Shown: one piece after another, positions 1-8,800 of the stretch
How the letters are laid out: each line of letters opens with the position of its first letter
Position numbering within the stretch: position 1 is the first letter of the stretch
Source: Branchiostoma floridae
Taxonomy: Eukaryota > Chordata > Leptocardii > Amphioxiformes > Branchiostomatidae
Assembly (NCBI RefSeq): GCF_000003815.2
Contig: NC_049983.1
Coordinates: 4,426,082 to 4,460,120, forward strand
Length of the DNA stretch: 34,039 nt
Direction of reading: 5' to 3'
Position numbers and translations under genes: made by a program
The notes under the pieces: generated by a model
Databases searched by the model: none
Seen by the model: only the letters and a program-made list of their open reading frames with translations
Told to the model about the DNA's origin: nothing

Positions 1-410
1 AAAAAAATACAAAATGGTATTTTAGTCTTGGAACGAGGCAAGGGATGATTCACACCAACAGTAACGATGACATTGAAAATACAATTGAGATTTTCTTAAA
101 AATTGGGCATAGGTACCTCAAGTTACCATGGAGCCTCAAGTTCAACAAGTGAAAAGAAATACTAGTAGTACACAACAGGCCAATCAATGATCCATATGTA
201 AAATATGCTAAAGAAAGCAATAAACTAATAAGAAAAAATTACTAAGAAACATTTTACATACATGTAAGTTTCATGACTAAAACATGGATAAAGAAACACT
301 GCATAGAAATTATATTGCTGGGATTGACTTGAGAAAAAATTGTTCAAAAGCACATTTTCTTCAACATGCCCCCCTCCCCCAAACACTACAAATTGTATCA
401 AGTATTTTAC

Positions 411-429
411 CTTGAAATTCTTCATCCAT
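411..429 (-). CDS. possible start of first coding exon of a leftward gene
   Basis: On the minus strand an ATG with G at +4 (429) opens a reading frame reading MDEEFQ that runs straight into a consensus-like donor, G|GTAAAA, with the exon ending at 411. Upstream sequence is CpG-rich, as in many animal promoters. The same frame stays open back to about 676 with no other ATG, so the upstream part would be 5' UTR. The following exons lie beyond the left edge, so no family can be assigned. This is an inference from one ATG, one donor and base composition; it could be chance. Confidence 0.22.
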
Positions 430-469
430 AGCGTCAAAAAAAGGTTCTATTTGTGCCGCTTCAGTCACA

Positions 470-670
470 TATCCTCCGTTTCTGAGGGGCACGCGGCCCA
501 AAATTTGGCGCGTTTGGATCGCGCGGCGCCGCCGCCCGGCCAAATCGGGGCGATCGTCGGGGAAAACAGCTCGGCGCTTCGCCTTCGTGAATGCTAGAAA
601 CTTGCCGATGACATCAAAACAGCCGGAAGTGTGGAACCACGATCCGCTTACGGCGCGCCGTTTTCACCGG
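470..670. promoter_or_regulatory. CpG-rich island-like stretch
   Basis: About 200 bases are strikingly richer in G, C and CpG than the AT-rich flanks, with runs such as GCGCGGCGCCGCCGCCCGG near 518-537. In an animal genome this suggests an unmethylated promoter. It sits just upstream of the possible leftward first exon ending at 411. No TATA box or initiator was identified with confidence. Confidence 0.35.
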
Positions 671-679
671 CAAATTTCT

Positions 680-1790
680 GGCGTTTTAAACAATTTTCAA
701 GCAAAAGAAACACATCACGAGAAAGAGAAAGTTATATCCTTTATTTTGATGGGTAAATTTGCCTCTAGAACCGGATAGTTTTTGTACCGCGGGTGTGGGA
801 AGATGGTAGTAAATTTACGGATTGCCGTACGGCAGAGGGTTTTCGTGGTAGCGTTGAAATACCTAGTCAAACGTTCTTGAAACGTTTCGATGACGTCATT
901 GCCTACTTATATATTCACATGCAATGCATTGGTCTAATTAGGCATTTATTTCATCTTTATGAATAGGTAATGCAAATTATTATGCGAGATAATTCACTTG
1001 ATTATATATTTACTTCAATGGATTTGAAATATCACCATACGAACGCTTCATTCATTCGATGTAACCAGATGTTAAGAGGCTTTCAGTACCGACCACAACT
1101 GTTATCAAATACGTAAAAGGGAGGTATAAAGATTGACGGGGATGTACTGCTGGTCGCCTAAGCCGTAAGTTTGTCCTCGAGAAAGAGAACTGGGAAGGGC
1201 CTTTGGAAGGGCCTTTGGAAGGGCTGGGTTAACATTGCTTGAACCATGGAACCATGGAACCAACCAAGAAAATAGTGGCCACAAGGCCATGCCGCTGGCG
1301 CGGCAAGGCAAAAAACAGACGCTCTCTATACTATTAGACTAGCCCTTGAGGCGTCGCTAAAAATTTCCATACGGCCAGTCAGAAAATAGACCCCCTCCCC
1401 TAATCAGAGCCCTTGGATTAGTCCGGTAGGCTCAAAACAGCTGTCTAGTGATGAATCCACTATGTCATGGGGGCGCAAAATCCCTAACATTTTTTTTCTA
1501 CCACTCTTTCACAATAAGTAGAGTTAGAGTTAGAGTCTTTCCTAACGCAGACACTCGAAACCTGGCCAGATTTTATAAAAACCCATCAAGAAAGGCTTTT
1601 TAATAGTTTTAAAAGTCTAGATTTTATTTGAGCGCTGGCGCCAACTCTTGCGTCATCACCCCTTCACGCCCGCTCCTGACCCAGGGATGACCCCAACTTG
1701 TACCAACAACCAAGGTGGGTCTGTGATTTGTCTACGAATGCTAGAATACAAGACCCCCAAATGTCTTACTGTGGCAAAACTACCGAAGTC
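680..1790. other. non-coding stretch, no gene seen
   Basis: No credible coding sequence was seen. Small items only: a perfect CRE-type octamer TGACGTCA at 891-898, three adjoining copies of GGAAGGGCCTTT near 1194-1223, and a short GTTAGA repeat near 1520-1535. None can be tied to a gene from the sequence alone. Confidence 0.4.
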
Positions 1791-1799
1791 ACGGGTTCC

Positions 1800-2105
1800 T
1801 CTCTCAGCACTCGGTGTCTAGTGCGGAAGGGGCCTTCCGCACTAGACGTCTAGTGCCGAAGATACGTCCGCACTAGGTGCCCAGTGGTGAGACGGCTTCA
1901 GCACTCGAAAAACCCGAATCACCACTAGAAACCGAGTGCTGAGACTACTTCCGCACTAGAAAACGAGTGACGACAAACGTTCCGCACTAGAAAACGATTG
2001 ACGACAACCGTTCCGCACTAGAAAACGAGTGACGACAAACGTTCCGCACTAGAAAACCAGTGACGACAAATACTCCGCACAGGAAACCGAGTGCTGACAG
2101 TTAGC
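1800..2105. repeat. palindrome array 1 (GCACT...AGTGC units)
   Basis: About nine units of roughly 30 bases, each pairing GCACT with AGTGC around a 4-8 base centre. Units near 1805-1860 are near-perfect palindromes (for example GCACTAGACGTCTAGTGC). Units between about 1951 and 2100 are tandem copies of TTCCGCACTAGAAAACGAGT plus GACGACAAACG. The same unit type forms array 2 at 3398-3977. No known family was recognised. Confidence 0.8.
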
Positions 2106-2500
2106 CTCCGTTACGTTATTTACAGTTACGACCGATGGGTAAATTGAATATGGCATTGGTCGATACCATTGTGGTCGAAAGAAGGGGTACCTTATACATT
2201 TTATCTTCATACAACGTAATGAAGATGACGATATGTTGTAATTCCTAGTAATGTTATTGTATTCTATAAGAATTTCTGTAGAACTATGTTCATCGCCTTG
2301 TCAATGAGAGGTAACGTTACAGTTCCGGGTCAAAGGTACACATCAGTGGTTGCCATGATACGATCGCCGTCGAAAGAAGGGGACATGCCTTATCTTCGTA
2401 TGTCAGTATATAACGTCCTTGGTCAGATACAACAATATTGAAGTCGACGATATTTGTAATTTCTTGAAACATTCTTTATTAAAGTATTACTGTAGAACGT
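2101..2500 (+). repeat. two diverged direct copies of a ~210-base repeat
   Basis: Segments starting near 2121 and 2330 share ordered blocks: ACGTTA...CAGTT, a GGTCGAAAGAAGGGG or CGTCGAAAGAAGGGG block, CTTATCTTC, GA(A)G(A)TGACGATAT.TTGTAATT and a shared CTGTAGAAC end. Identity is moderate with indels, so the duplication is old. It lies inside the region bounded by the two palindrome arrays. Confidence 0.55.
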
Positions 2501-2584
2501 AAGTGCCTTAAATGAAACCATTGTTGCACAAGTTGTCTTACTATTGCAACCAACCCAACAACATTTAATCTACAAGCGTCTAAA

Positions 2585-2985
2585 GGACATTCATTTCCAG
2601 AGCTTTCTAATCAACACTTATAACGATAACAATGGCGCAACTGTAAAAAGCAAACTCAGAACGCACATGCTATTAAAATCATACAAAGAAAAGTATTTCA
2701 AAACAAAAAATACAGTCGCTAAACCAATCGTATTTTCAATCTCGATCAACGTCTGAAGAACATTCATTTTCAGAGCTTTCTAATCAACATTTATTACGAT
2801 AACAATGGCGCAACTGTAAAAAGCAAACTCAGGACGCACATGCTATTAAAATCATACAAAGAAAAGTATTTCAAAACAAAAAATACAGTCGCTAAACCAA
2901 TCGTATTTTCAATCTCGATCAACGTCTGAAGGACATTCATTTTCAGAGCTTTCTAATCAACATTTATTACGATAACAATGGCGCA
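2585..2985 (+). repeat. 173-base tandem repeat, 2.3 copies
   Basis: A unit beginning GGACATTCATTT(T/C)CAGAGC starts at about 2585, 2759 and 2931. Copies one and two are nearly identical along their whole length; the third stops after about 55 bases at the GATAACAATGGCGCA block, where the sequence changes to a GC-richer segment with a short ORF. Near identity of copies one and two shows a recent duplication. Confidence 0.85.
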
Positions 2986-3111
2986 ATGGCTGCAGCGGAG
3001 GCAGAGGAGAACAACGTGGAAAGGATCGTGCGGGAAGAACGCATCGATCAATCCATCGTCCTGTGGCAGACACTAAGACCTAGAGTTTCAGCGCCAGTTG
3101 CTGAACACTGA
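2986..3111 (+). CDS. short ORF (41 codons) ahead of a histone-type stem-loop
   Basis: An ATG-started frame of 41 codons ends with TGA at 3109-3111. The peptide begins MAAAEAEENNVERIV and is rich in charged residues. It does not resemble any histone or other family I know. Two things make it worth listing: base composition changes exactly here relative to the flanking AT-rich tandem repeat, and a perfect histone-like 3' stem-loop begins 30 bases after the stop, which is normal spacing for replication-dependent histone genes. The frame is also open upstream to about 2901. It may equally be a chance ORF inside a mobile repeat. Confidence 0.2.
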   Translation: MAAAEAEENNVERIVREERIDQSIVLWQTLRPRVSAPVAEH

Positions 3112-3140
3112 GTAGGTGTTTGTTGCCTTCTCAAAAAACC

Positions 3141-3156
3141 GGCCCTTTTCAGGGCC
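3141..3156 (+). promoter_or_regulatory. histone mRNA 3'-end stem-loop-like element
   Basis: GGCCCTTTTCAGGGCC gives a six-base-pair stem and a four-base TTTC loop, matching the animal histone stem-loop consensus. The flanks also fit: an A-rich run and CC before it and CACCCA after it, with a purine-rich block AAAAAGGG about 15 bases downstream where a histone downstream element would lie. In known genes this element directs U7 snRNP-dependent 3' cleavage without polyadenylation. No histone coding sequence is visible upstream, so function here is unproven. Confidence 0.45.
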
Positions 3157-3161
3157 CACCC

Positions 3162-3389
3162 AACTACTCTAAAAAGGGCTAAATCTATCACAAATCTTGA
3201 AGAAATAAACATTGAAAAAAGTTGTCATTGTGGTTTATTTTTAATGGATTTGAAAGCTGGAAGTATTTCTGTAACAACGAATGATTCGCAACGGCAGGTT
3301 CTTCTTCTCGGGGCGATAGTTTGCAGATAACATTACGTATTAAAGGTGGTACAAAACTACTCTAAAAAGGGCTATATATATCACAAATG
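3162..3389 (+). repeat. 35-base direct repeat pair
   Basis: AACTACTCTAAAAAGGGCTA followed by (A/T)AT.TATCACAAAT occurs at 3162-3195 and again at 3355-3389, bracketing about 160 bases with no recognised content. The second copy abuts palindrome array 2. It may mark a duplicated end of the surrounding repeat complex. Confidence 0.7.
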
Positions 3390-3397
3390 GGAGGACA

Positions 3398-3977
3398 CGA
3401 GCACTGGAAACCCAGTGCTGACGGTCTTAAAATGATAGTAGCACTCGGCTTCTAGTGCCGAAGTGGTCTTAGCACTCGGCCTCTAGTGCCGAAAAGTCAC
3501 CGAGCACTAGAAATCCCAGTGCGGAACCCGTGACTTAGGTAGATCGGCACTCGGTTATCCAGTGCTCAATGACCTCCGCACTGGGTAACCAGTGCTGAAC
3601 GACCTTTGAACCACCCTTCCGCACTAGAAACCGAGTGCTGAGCGGAGATCGGCACTAGAAACCGAGTGCTGGGCGGAGTTCGGCACTAGAAACCGAGTGC
3701 TGGGCGGAGTTCGGCACTAGAAACCGAGTGCTGGGCGGAGTTCGGCACTAGAAACCGAGTGCTGGGCGGAGTTCGGCACTAGAAACCGAGTGCTGGGCGG
3801 AGTTCGGCACTGGAATTCCAGTGCTGACGGGTCTTCAGCACTCGAATAAAGCCGTTCCGCACTGGAATTCCTGTGCGGAAGTTTCTTGCGGAAGTTTCTT
3901 CCGCACTGGGCCCCGAGTGCCGACGCCATTTTCTCCACGAATTCCGCACTGGGCGCCCAGTGCGGAACCCGTGACTT
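3398..3977. repeat. palindrome array 2 with a 31-base tandem core
   Basis: About sixteen hyphenated palindromes of the GCACT...AGTGC type. From 3619 to about 3804 they form a regular 31-base tandem repeat (GCACTAGAAACCGAGTGCTG plus GGCGGAGTTCG, six copies, four essentially identical). Both ends carry varied units, including perfect palindromes such as GCACTGGAATTCCAGTGC near 3808 and the 26-base palindrome at 3952-3977 centred on GGCGCC. Arms are conserved while centres vary, as expected if pairing matters. Not assigned to a known family. Confidence 0.85.
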
Positions 3978-4818
3978 CGGTATACTTGCCTTACTGTGTG
4001 TGTCTGTGTGTCTATGTGTACGCCTGTGTGTCTGAGTCTTTCAGTCTTTGTGTGAGTGTTCTGTGTGTAACATTTATATATACCAGAGGCGGCGGCAAAT
4101 AATTTTCTGAGGGGGGAAGGGGAGGGGGGCGAACTATTGCTGACCTACTTTCAGCTCATGGAGCGTTGATGGCGCGAAAGTTTGAGGGGGTCCATTTTGG
4201 ATATACATGTATTCAAAATCTTGACCCCCTGAAATGCTATTTCCTGCATGTTGTGGATCAAGTTTGCAGCTAATAGTAACGGGACCCGTTAATACTACAT
4301 TACTTAGCATTTCTATCAAAAATACAAAATTTGGTTTTTGGTTTTACGTATTATAACATAAGATATTATGGCATATGATTGTTTAAGACCTGCGAAATTC
4401 CATTCAGTCCAACATTATTCAAGGTTTTCATTTGAAGTCACCAGTGCGCCATGTTGGATTGCAGCGTATGTCTGTTAACCACAGTAAGATGCTACTGCTT
4501 AATTCATACTAGGCGGGTAGCCTAGTACATGGTCGTCGGAGGATTCAAAACGTAATAGTATGACGTCAATGAAAAGCCTGTATACAGTGTCTCACAATGC
4601 ATGGTCACTTCCTATACTAGTAACTGTCTCAAAAATAACCTTGCTTGCTTCTGTAGAACTGAAGGGCGGGTCATTAACCCTATGCTTACAATGCCCGATG
4701 CAATACACACACCATATATGGTTCACTTACTTGTATAGTTATACCCTATAGTATGATGCAACCATGTGCAAGAATGGTTCGCTTCACTGTGTTGTATCTA
4801 ATGATTCTTGTCTTACAG
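3978..4818. other. upstream region of the SLC19A gene
   Basis: Contains an impure TG-rich run (about 3994-4070), a G-rich run near 4110-4130 and a TGACGTCA octamer at 4561-4568. No coding sequence was recognised. The true promoter of the transporter gene could lie here or further left, because its first coding exon appears to be preceded by a spliced untranslated exon. Confidence 0.35.
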
Positions 4819-5808
4819 TTACAGTGTTAAAGTATCACCACCTGTGCTGCTGTGAAAAGAGCACCAATGGAGAGAGCGACGGTACTTCTTTGTTTGTTTG
4901 GCTTCTTTAAGGAGCTGCGACCTTCGGAGCCGTTCCTGACCCCGTATCTTAAAGGTCCGGACAAAAACTTAACGGAGGAGCAGGTGACCAATGAAATCTA
5001 CCCGGTGTGGACGTACACATATTTCCCCACGTTACTGGTCGTCTTGTTCCTGACGGACTATCTTCGGTACAAGCCCGTTATCGTGTTTGAGGGTTTGACG
5101 CTGATCCTAACGTGGGTTCTGCTGTTGTGGGGTCACGGGGTCGCGATGATGCAGCTGATGCAGGTGACCTACGGCGTGTCCACCGCTGCGGAGATCGGAT
5201 ACTTCTCCTACATCTACTCCGTCGTGCCGCGGGACAGATACCGCCAAGTCACCGGGTACAACAGGAGCGTCGTGTTAGTGGGGAGGTTCGCGGCGTCTGT
5301 CATCGCCCAGGTGTTGATCTCGACAAAGCTGGTGGATTATTTCGCCCTCAACTGTTTTTCTCTCGGAAGCGTGAGCGTTGCGTTCATCCTCGGCTTCACC
5401 CTCCCCACCGCAAAGAAGAGTCTCTTCTTTCACAAAGATGCTAATAACACAGAACAACTCCTGGACACTGAACAGGGTCCTTTAGAAGACTCAAAACTGA
5501 CATCTGAAGGCAAAGATGAAGATGACATAAAAGGCCGAGAAGAGTCGCAAGTGCCAGACAAAACCGCGAGTGAAGAAACTTTGCCCTGTGTAGGAGATGA
5601 TGGTACAGCTTCCGCTGACAAGAAGGGAGCTGTGGAGGTTTGTGAACCTATCACAACTGACTTTAGAAGAAGTCCATGGCAGAAGGGTCAGTCCGAATGC
5701 TTGACCACACTGCGGCACCTCGGCCAGAGCCTGCTGGACGCCTACCAGTCAGAGGCCCTACTAACGTGGTCAGTGTGGTGGGCTTTTGCCAAGTGTGGGA
5801 ACTCACAG
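4819..5808 (+). CDS. SLC19A-like exon with start codon (transmembrane helices 1-6 and central loop)
   Basis: An acceptor (TTCTTGTCTTACAG) ends at 4818, so 4819-4866 is probably 5' UTR. Translation starts at ATG 4867; the alternative GTG at 4852 is not used by animals. The 314 codons cover the cytoplasmic N-terminus, six hydrophobic helices, an NLT glycosylation site in the first outer loop (as in the human proteins), and a long acidic, serine-rich cytoplasmic loop (about residues 195-280). They end in WWAFAKCGNSQ before the donor CAG|GTCAGT, in phase 0. Reading on past the donor gives a false 348-residue ORF. Confidence 0.92.
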
Positions 5809-8800
5809 GTCAGTGTTGTTTGTGGGTTAAGGCTGAATTTGTCTGTGTGTGGACAGCATAAGTTCAACTTTAAGACAGATCTTTGGTACGTTACGTAGGT
5901 TGGGGTAGGCGAAATGAAAGACTTCGAGTTTGATTACTAGTATGAGCCTCCTGAGAAAATTGTAAGATATGTGAGGGAATAATCCAAATGATTATATTAC
6001 TTTAGTAGCACTGTAATAAATGACCTTATTTTTTAATTATATGTAATAATATTAAAGAATGCGACAGGCGGTCAGCGAAACGTCGATGTAAATAAACATA
6101 TATTATAAAGCAATGGTTGTGTAAAAAAAGTCTCTTTATTCATCCATGAATAGTTTCATCAGGTTGCAATTGGTACGATTTAGTTACATACCAACCTGAT
6201 GAAACTATTCACGGATGTAATAAATTATATTATTTTTGCAATGAAGGCCTCTAATCTTTTGATTTTAAAATCATGATTATTTGGTAGGTATGAGGTTTTG
6301 GGACTGGTGGGTAACATATAACATTCTGTAATTGATATTTAACTCATATTTAAAACAACCCGCTACAGCCGTAGGGGGGCCCAAAATCTTTTTTAATCTC
6401 ATTTTTAATTTGAGGTCTAATCAACCCTACTGGTAGCTTGCGTAATCTTGTCGGTAGCGGCCCTGCCTCTGTACTAAGAAGCTGTGACTTAGCAGTCACA
6501 GTCGCTCACCCGACATACACGCTACTGGAAAGGGTGGCATTCTTAAGTACAAGGCGTTAAGATGTGGTCAATCGTTCATTATACTTGTCGAAAAGAGCTC
6601 AGGAATTTTCCTGGTACAGTGAACTTGAAAAACTGTATGTAGCATCTGTCTTCTCTATCACAACCAGTGGAAAAATATTGACTACTAGTAGTAGGTCTTT
6701 GGTGATGAGCTAAACTGGATTGAGATAACAATGATCACTATCATATAGCCAGCAGACGTTGACCATTCAGAAGACCCCATTTTATGTTGGTTATGACACC
6801 GTAACACATGGAAAATCATTAACAACCATGCATTAAATAGTTTCCAGTTGTTAATGACTTTTGAAAGTTTGAACCAATCAGAAGTACAGACACACAGGAC
6901 TAATCAGAATGAGAGATATATGAATCAGAATAGCACAGAGCAAGGAGGACAGATCTGACCCCGGAGGGAGGAATGATCATGAACACAGTACAGTAAAAGT
7001 TTNNNNNNNNNNNNNNNNNNNNNNNNNNNNNNNNNNNNNNNNNNNNNNNNNNNNNNNNNNNNNNNNNNNNNNNNNNNNNNNNNNNNNNNNNNNNNNNNNN
7101 NNNNNNNNNNNNNNNNNNNNNNNNNNNNNNNNNNNNNNNNNNNNNNNNNNNNNNNNNNNNNNNNNNNNNNNNNNNNNNNNNNNNNNNNNNNNNNNNNNNN
7201 NNNNNNNNNNNNNNNNNNNNNNNNNNNNNNNNNNNNNNNNNNNNNNNNNNNNNNNNNNNNNNNNNNNNNNNNNNNNNNNNNNNNNNNNNNNNNNNNNNNN
7301 NNNNNNNNNNNNNNNNNNNNNNNNNNNNNNNNNNNNNNNNNNNNNNNNNNNNNNNNNNNNNNNNNNNNNNNNNNNNNNNNNNNNNNNNNNNNNNNNNNNN
7401 NNNNNNNNNNNNNNNNNNNNNNNNNNNNNNNNNNNNNNNNNNNNNNNNNNNNNNNNNNNNNNNNNNNNNNNNNNNNNNNNNNNNNNNNNNNNNNNNNNNN
7501 NNNNNNNNNNNNNNNNNNNNNNNNNNNNNNNNNNNNNNNNNNNNNNNNNNNNNNNNNNNNNNNNNNNNNNNNNNNNNNNNNNNNNNNNNNNNNNNNNNNN
7601 NNNNNNNNNNNNNNNNNNNNNNNNNNNNNNNNNNNNNNNNNNNNNNNNNNNNNNNNNNNNNNNNNNNNNNNNNNNNNNNNNNNNNNNNNNNNNNNNNNNN
7701 NNNNNNNNNNNNNNNNNNNNNNNNNNNNNNNNNNNNNNNNNNNNNNNNNNNNNNNNNNNNNNNNNNNNNNNNNNNNNNNNNNNNNNNNNNNNNNNNNNNN
7801 NNNNNNNNNNNNNNNNNNNNNNNNNNNNNNNNNNNNNNNNNNNNNNNNNNNNNNNNNNNNNNNNNNNNNNNNNNNNNNNNNNNNGAGAGAGGGAGAGAGG
7901 GATACAGAGAGGGAGAGAGAGATACAGAGAGGGAGGGAGAGAGGGATACAGAGGCAGTGAGGGATACAGAGGGAGGGAGAGATAGAGAGGGAGAAAGAGG
8001 GAGAGGGATACAGAGAGGGAGGCAGAGAGGGAGGGAGAGATAGAGGGAGAGGGGGATACAGAGAGGGAGGGAGAGAGGGATACAGAGGGGGATACAGAGA
8101 GGGAGAGATACGGAGAGGGATACAGAGAGGGATACAGAGAGGGAGAGACGGATACAGAGAGGGAGAGAGAGACAGGGAGAGGGGAATACAGAGAGGGAGA
8201 GAGAGACGGAGAGGGAGAGATACAGAGAGGGAGAGAGACAGGGAGAGGGAGAGATACAGAGAGGGAGAGAGAGACAGGGAGAGGGAGAGATACAGAGAGG
8301 GAGATATACAGAGAGAGGGATACAGAGAGGGAGAGGGGGATACAGAGAGGGAGAGAGGGAGAGGGAGAGATACAGAGAGGGATACAGAGAGGGAGAGGGG
8401 GATACAGAGAGGGAGAGAGAGACAGGGAGAGGGGATACAGAGACGGAGAGAGGGATACAGAGAGATACATAAAAAGACAAACAGCTTAAGAATAAGAGAA
8501 GATTGAAACGGAGACAGAGAAAGACAGAGAAAGAGAGAGAGCTAGACAAAACAGATTGAGAGAGAAACAGATATGTACAGAGAGGGGCAGAGAAATGGAG
8601 AGAAAAAGACAGAAAACAGATAAGGTAGCAAAAGATAGAGATACTTACTCATACACAGAGAGAAAGACACAGAGAGGATCTTAGAGAAAGAGAGAGAGAC
8701 TATTATTTGTTGGCAAATTCTCCGTCAGATCTGCTATCTTTTATACTCTTTTGACTACATGGAGTTACCCGATTAAAGACAAATGTATAGTAACATGTAT

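Noticed and set aside
2544-2756. 70-codon plus-strand ORF
   Set aside because: Covers one unit of the 173-base tandem repeat and its frame is not kept in the next unit.
3619-3804. CRISPR-like array of palindromic 31-base units
   Set aside because: Units are directly adjacent with no unique spacers, and the genome is animal.
3717-3938. Minus-strand ORF with repeated SAELRPALG-like units
   Set aside because: Produced by the 31-base palindromic tandem array; length changes with repeat number.
4852-4866. GTG start for the transporter
   Set aside because: Animal genes start at ATG; the ATG at 4867 directly precedes the conserved N-terminus.
5809-5899. Continuation of the first transporter exon to the stop near 5898
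   Set aside because: Family similarity ends exactly at CAG|GTCAGT, and the extension has no homology.
6900-8549. Long minus-strand serine/proline-rich ORFs
   Set aside because: They are translations of the polypurine simple repeat and run through 882 N; no coding evidence.
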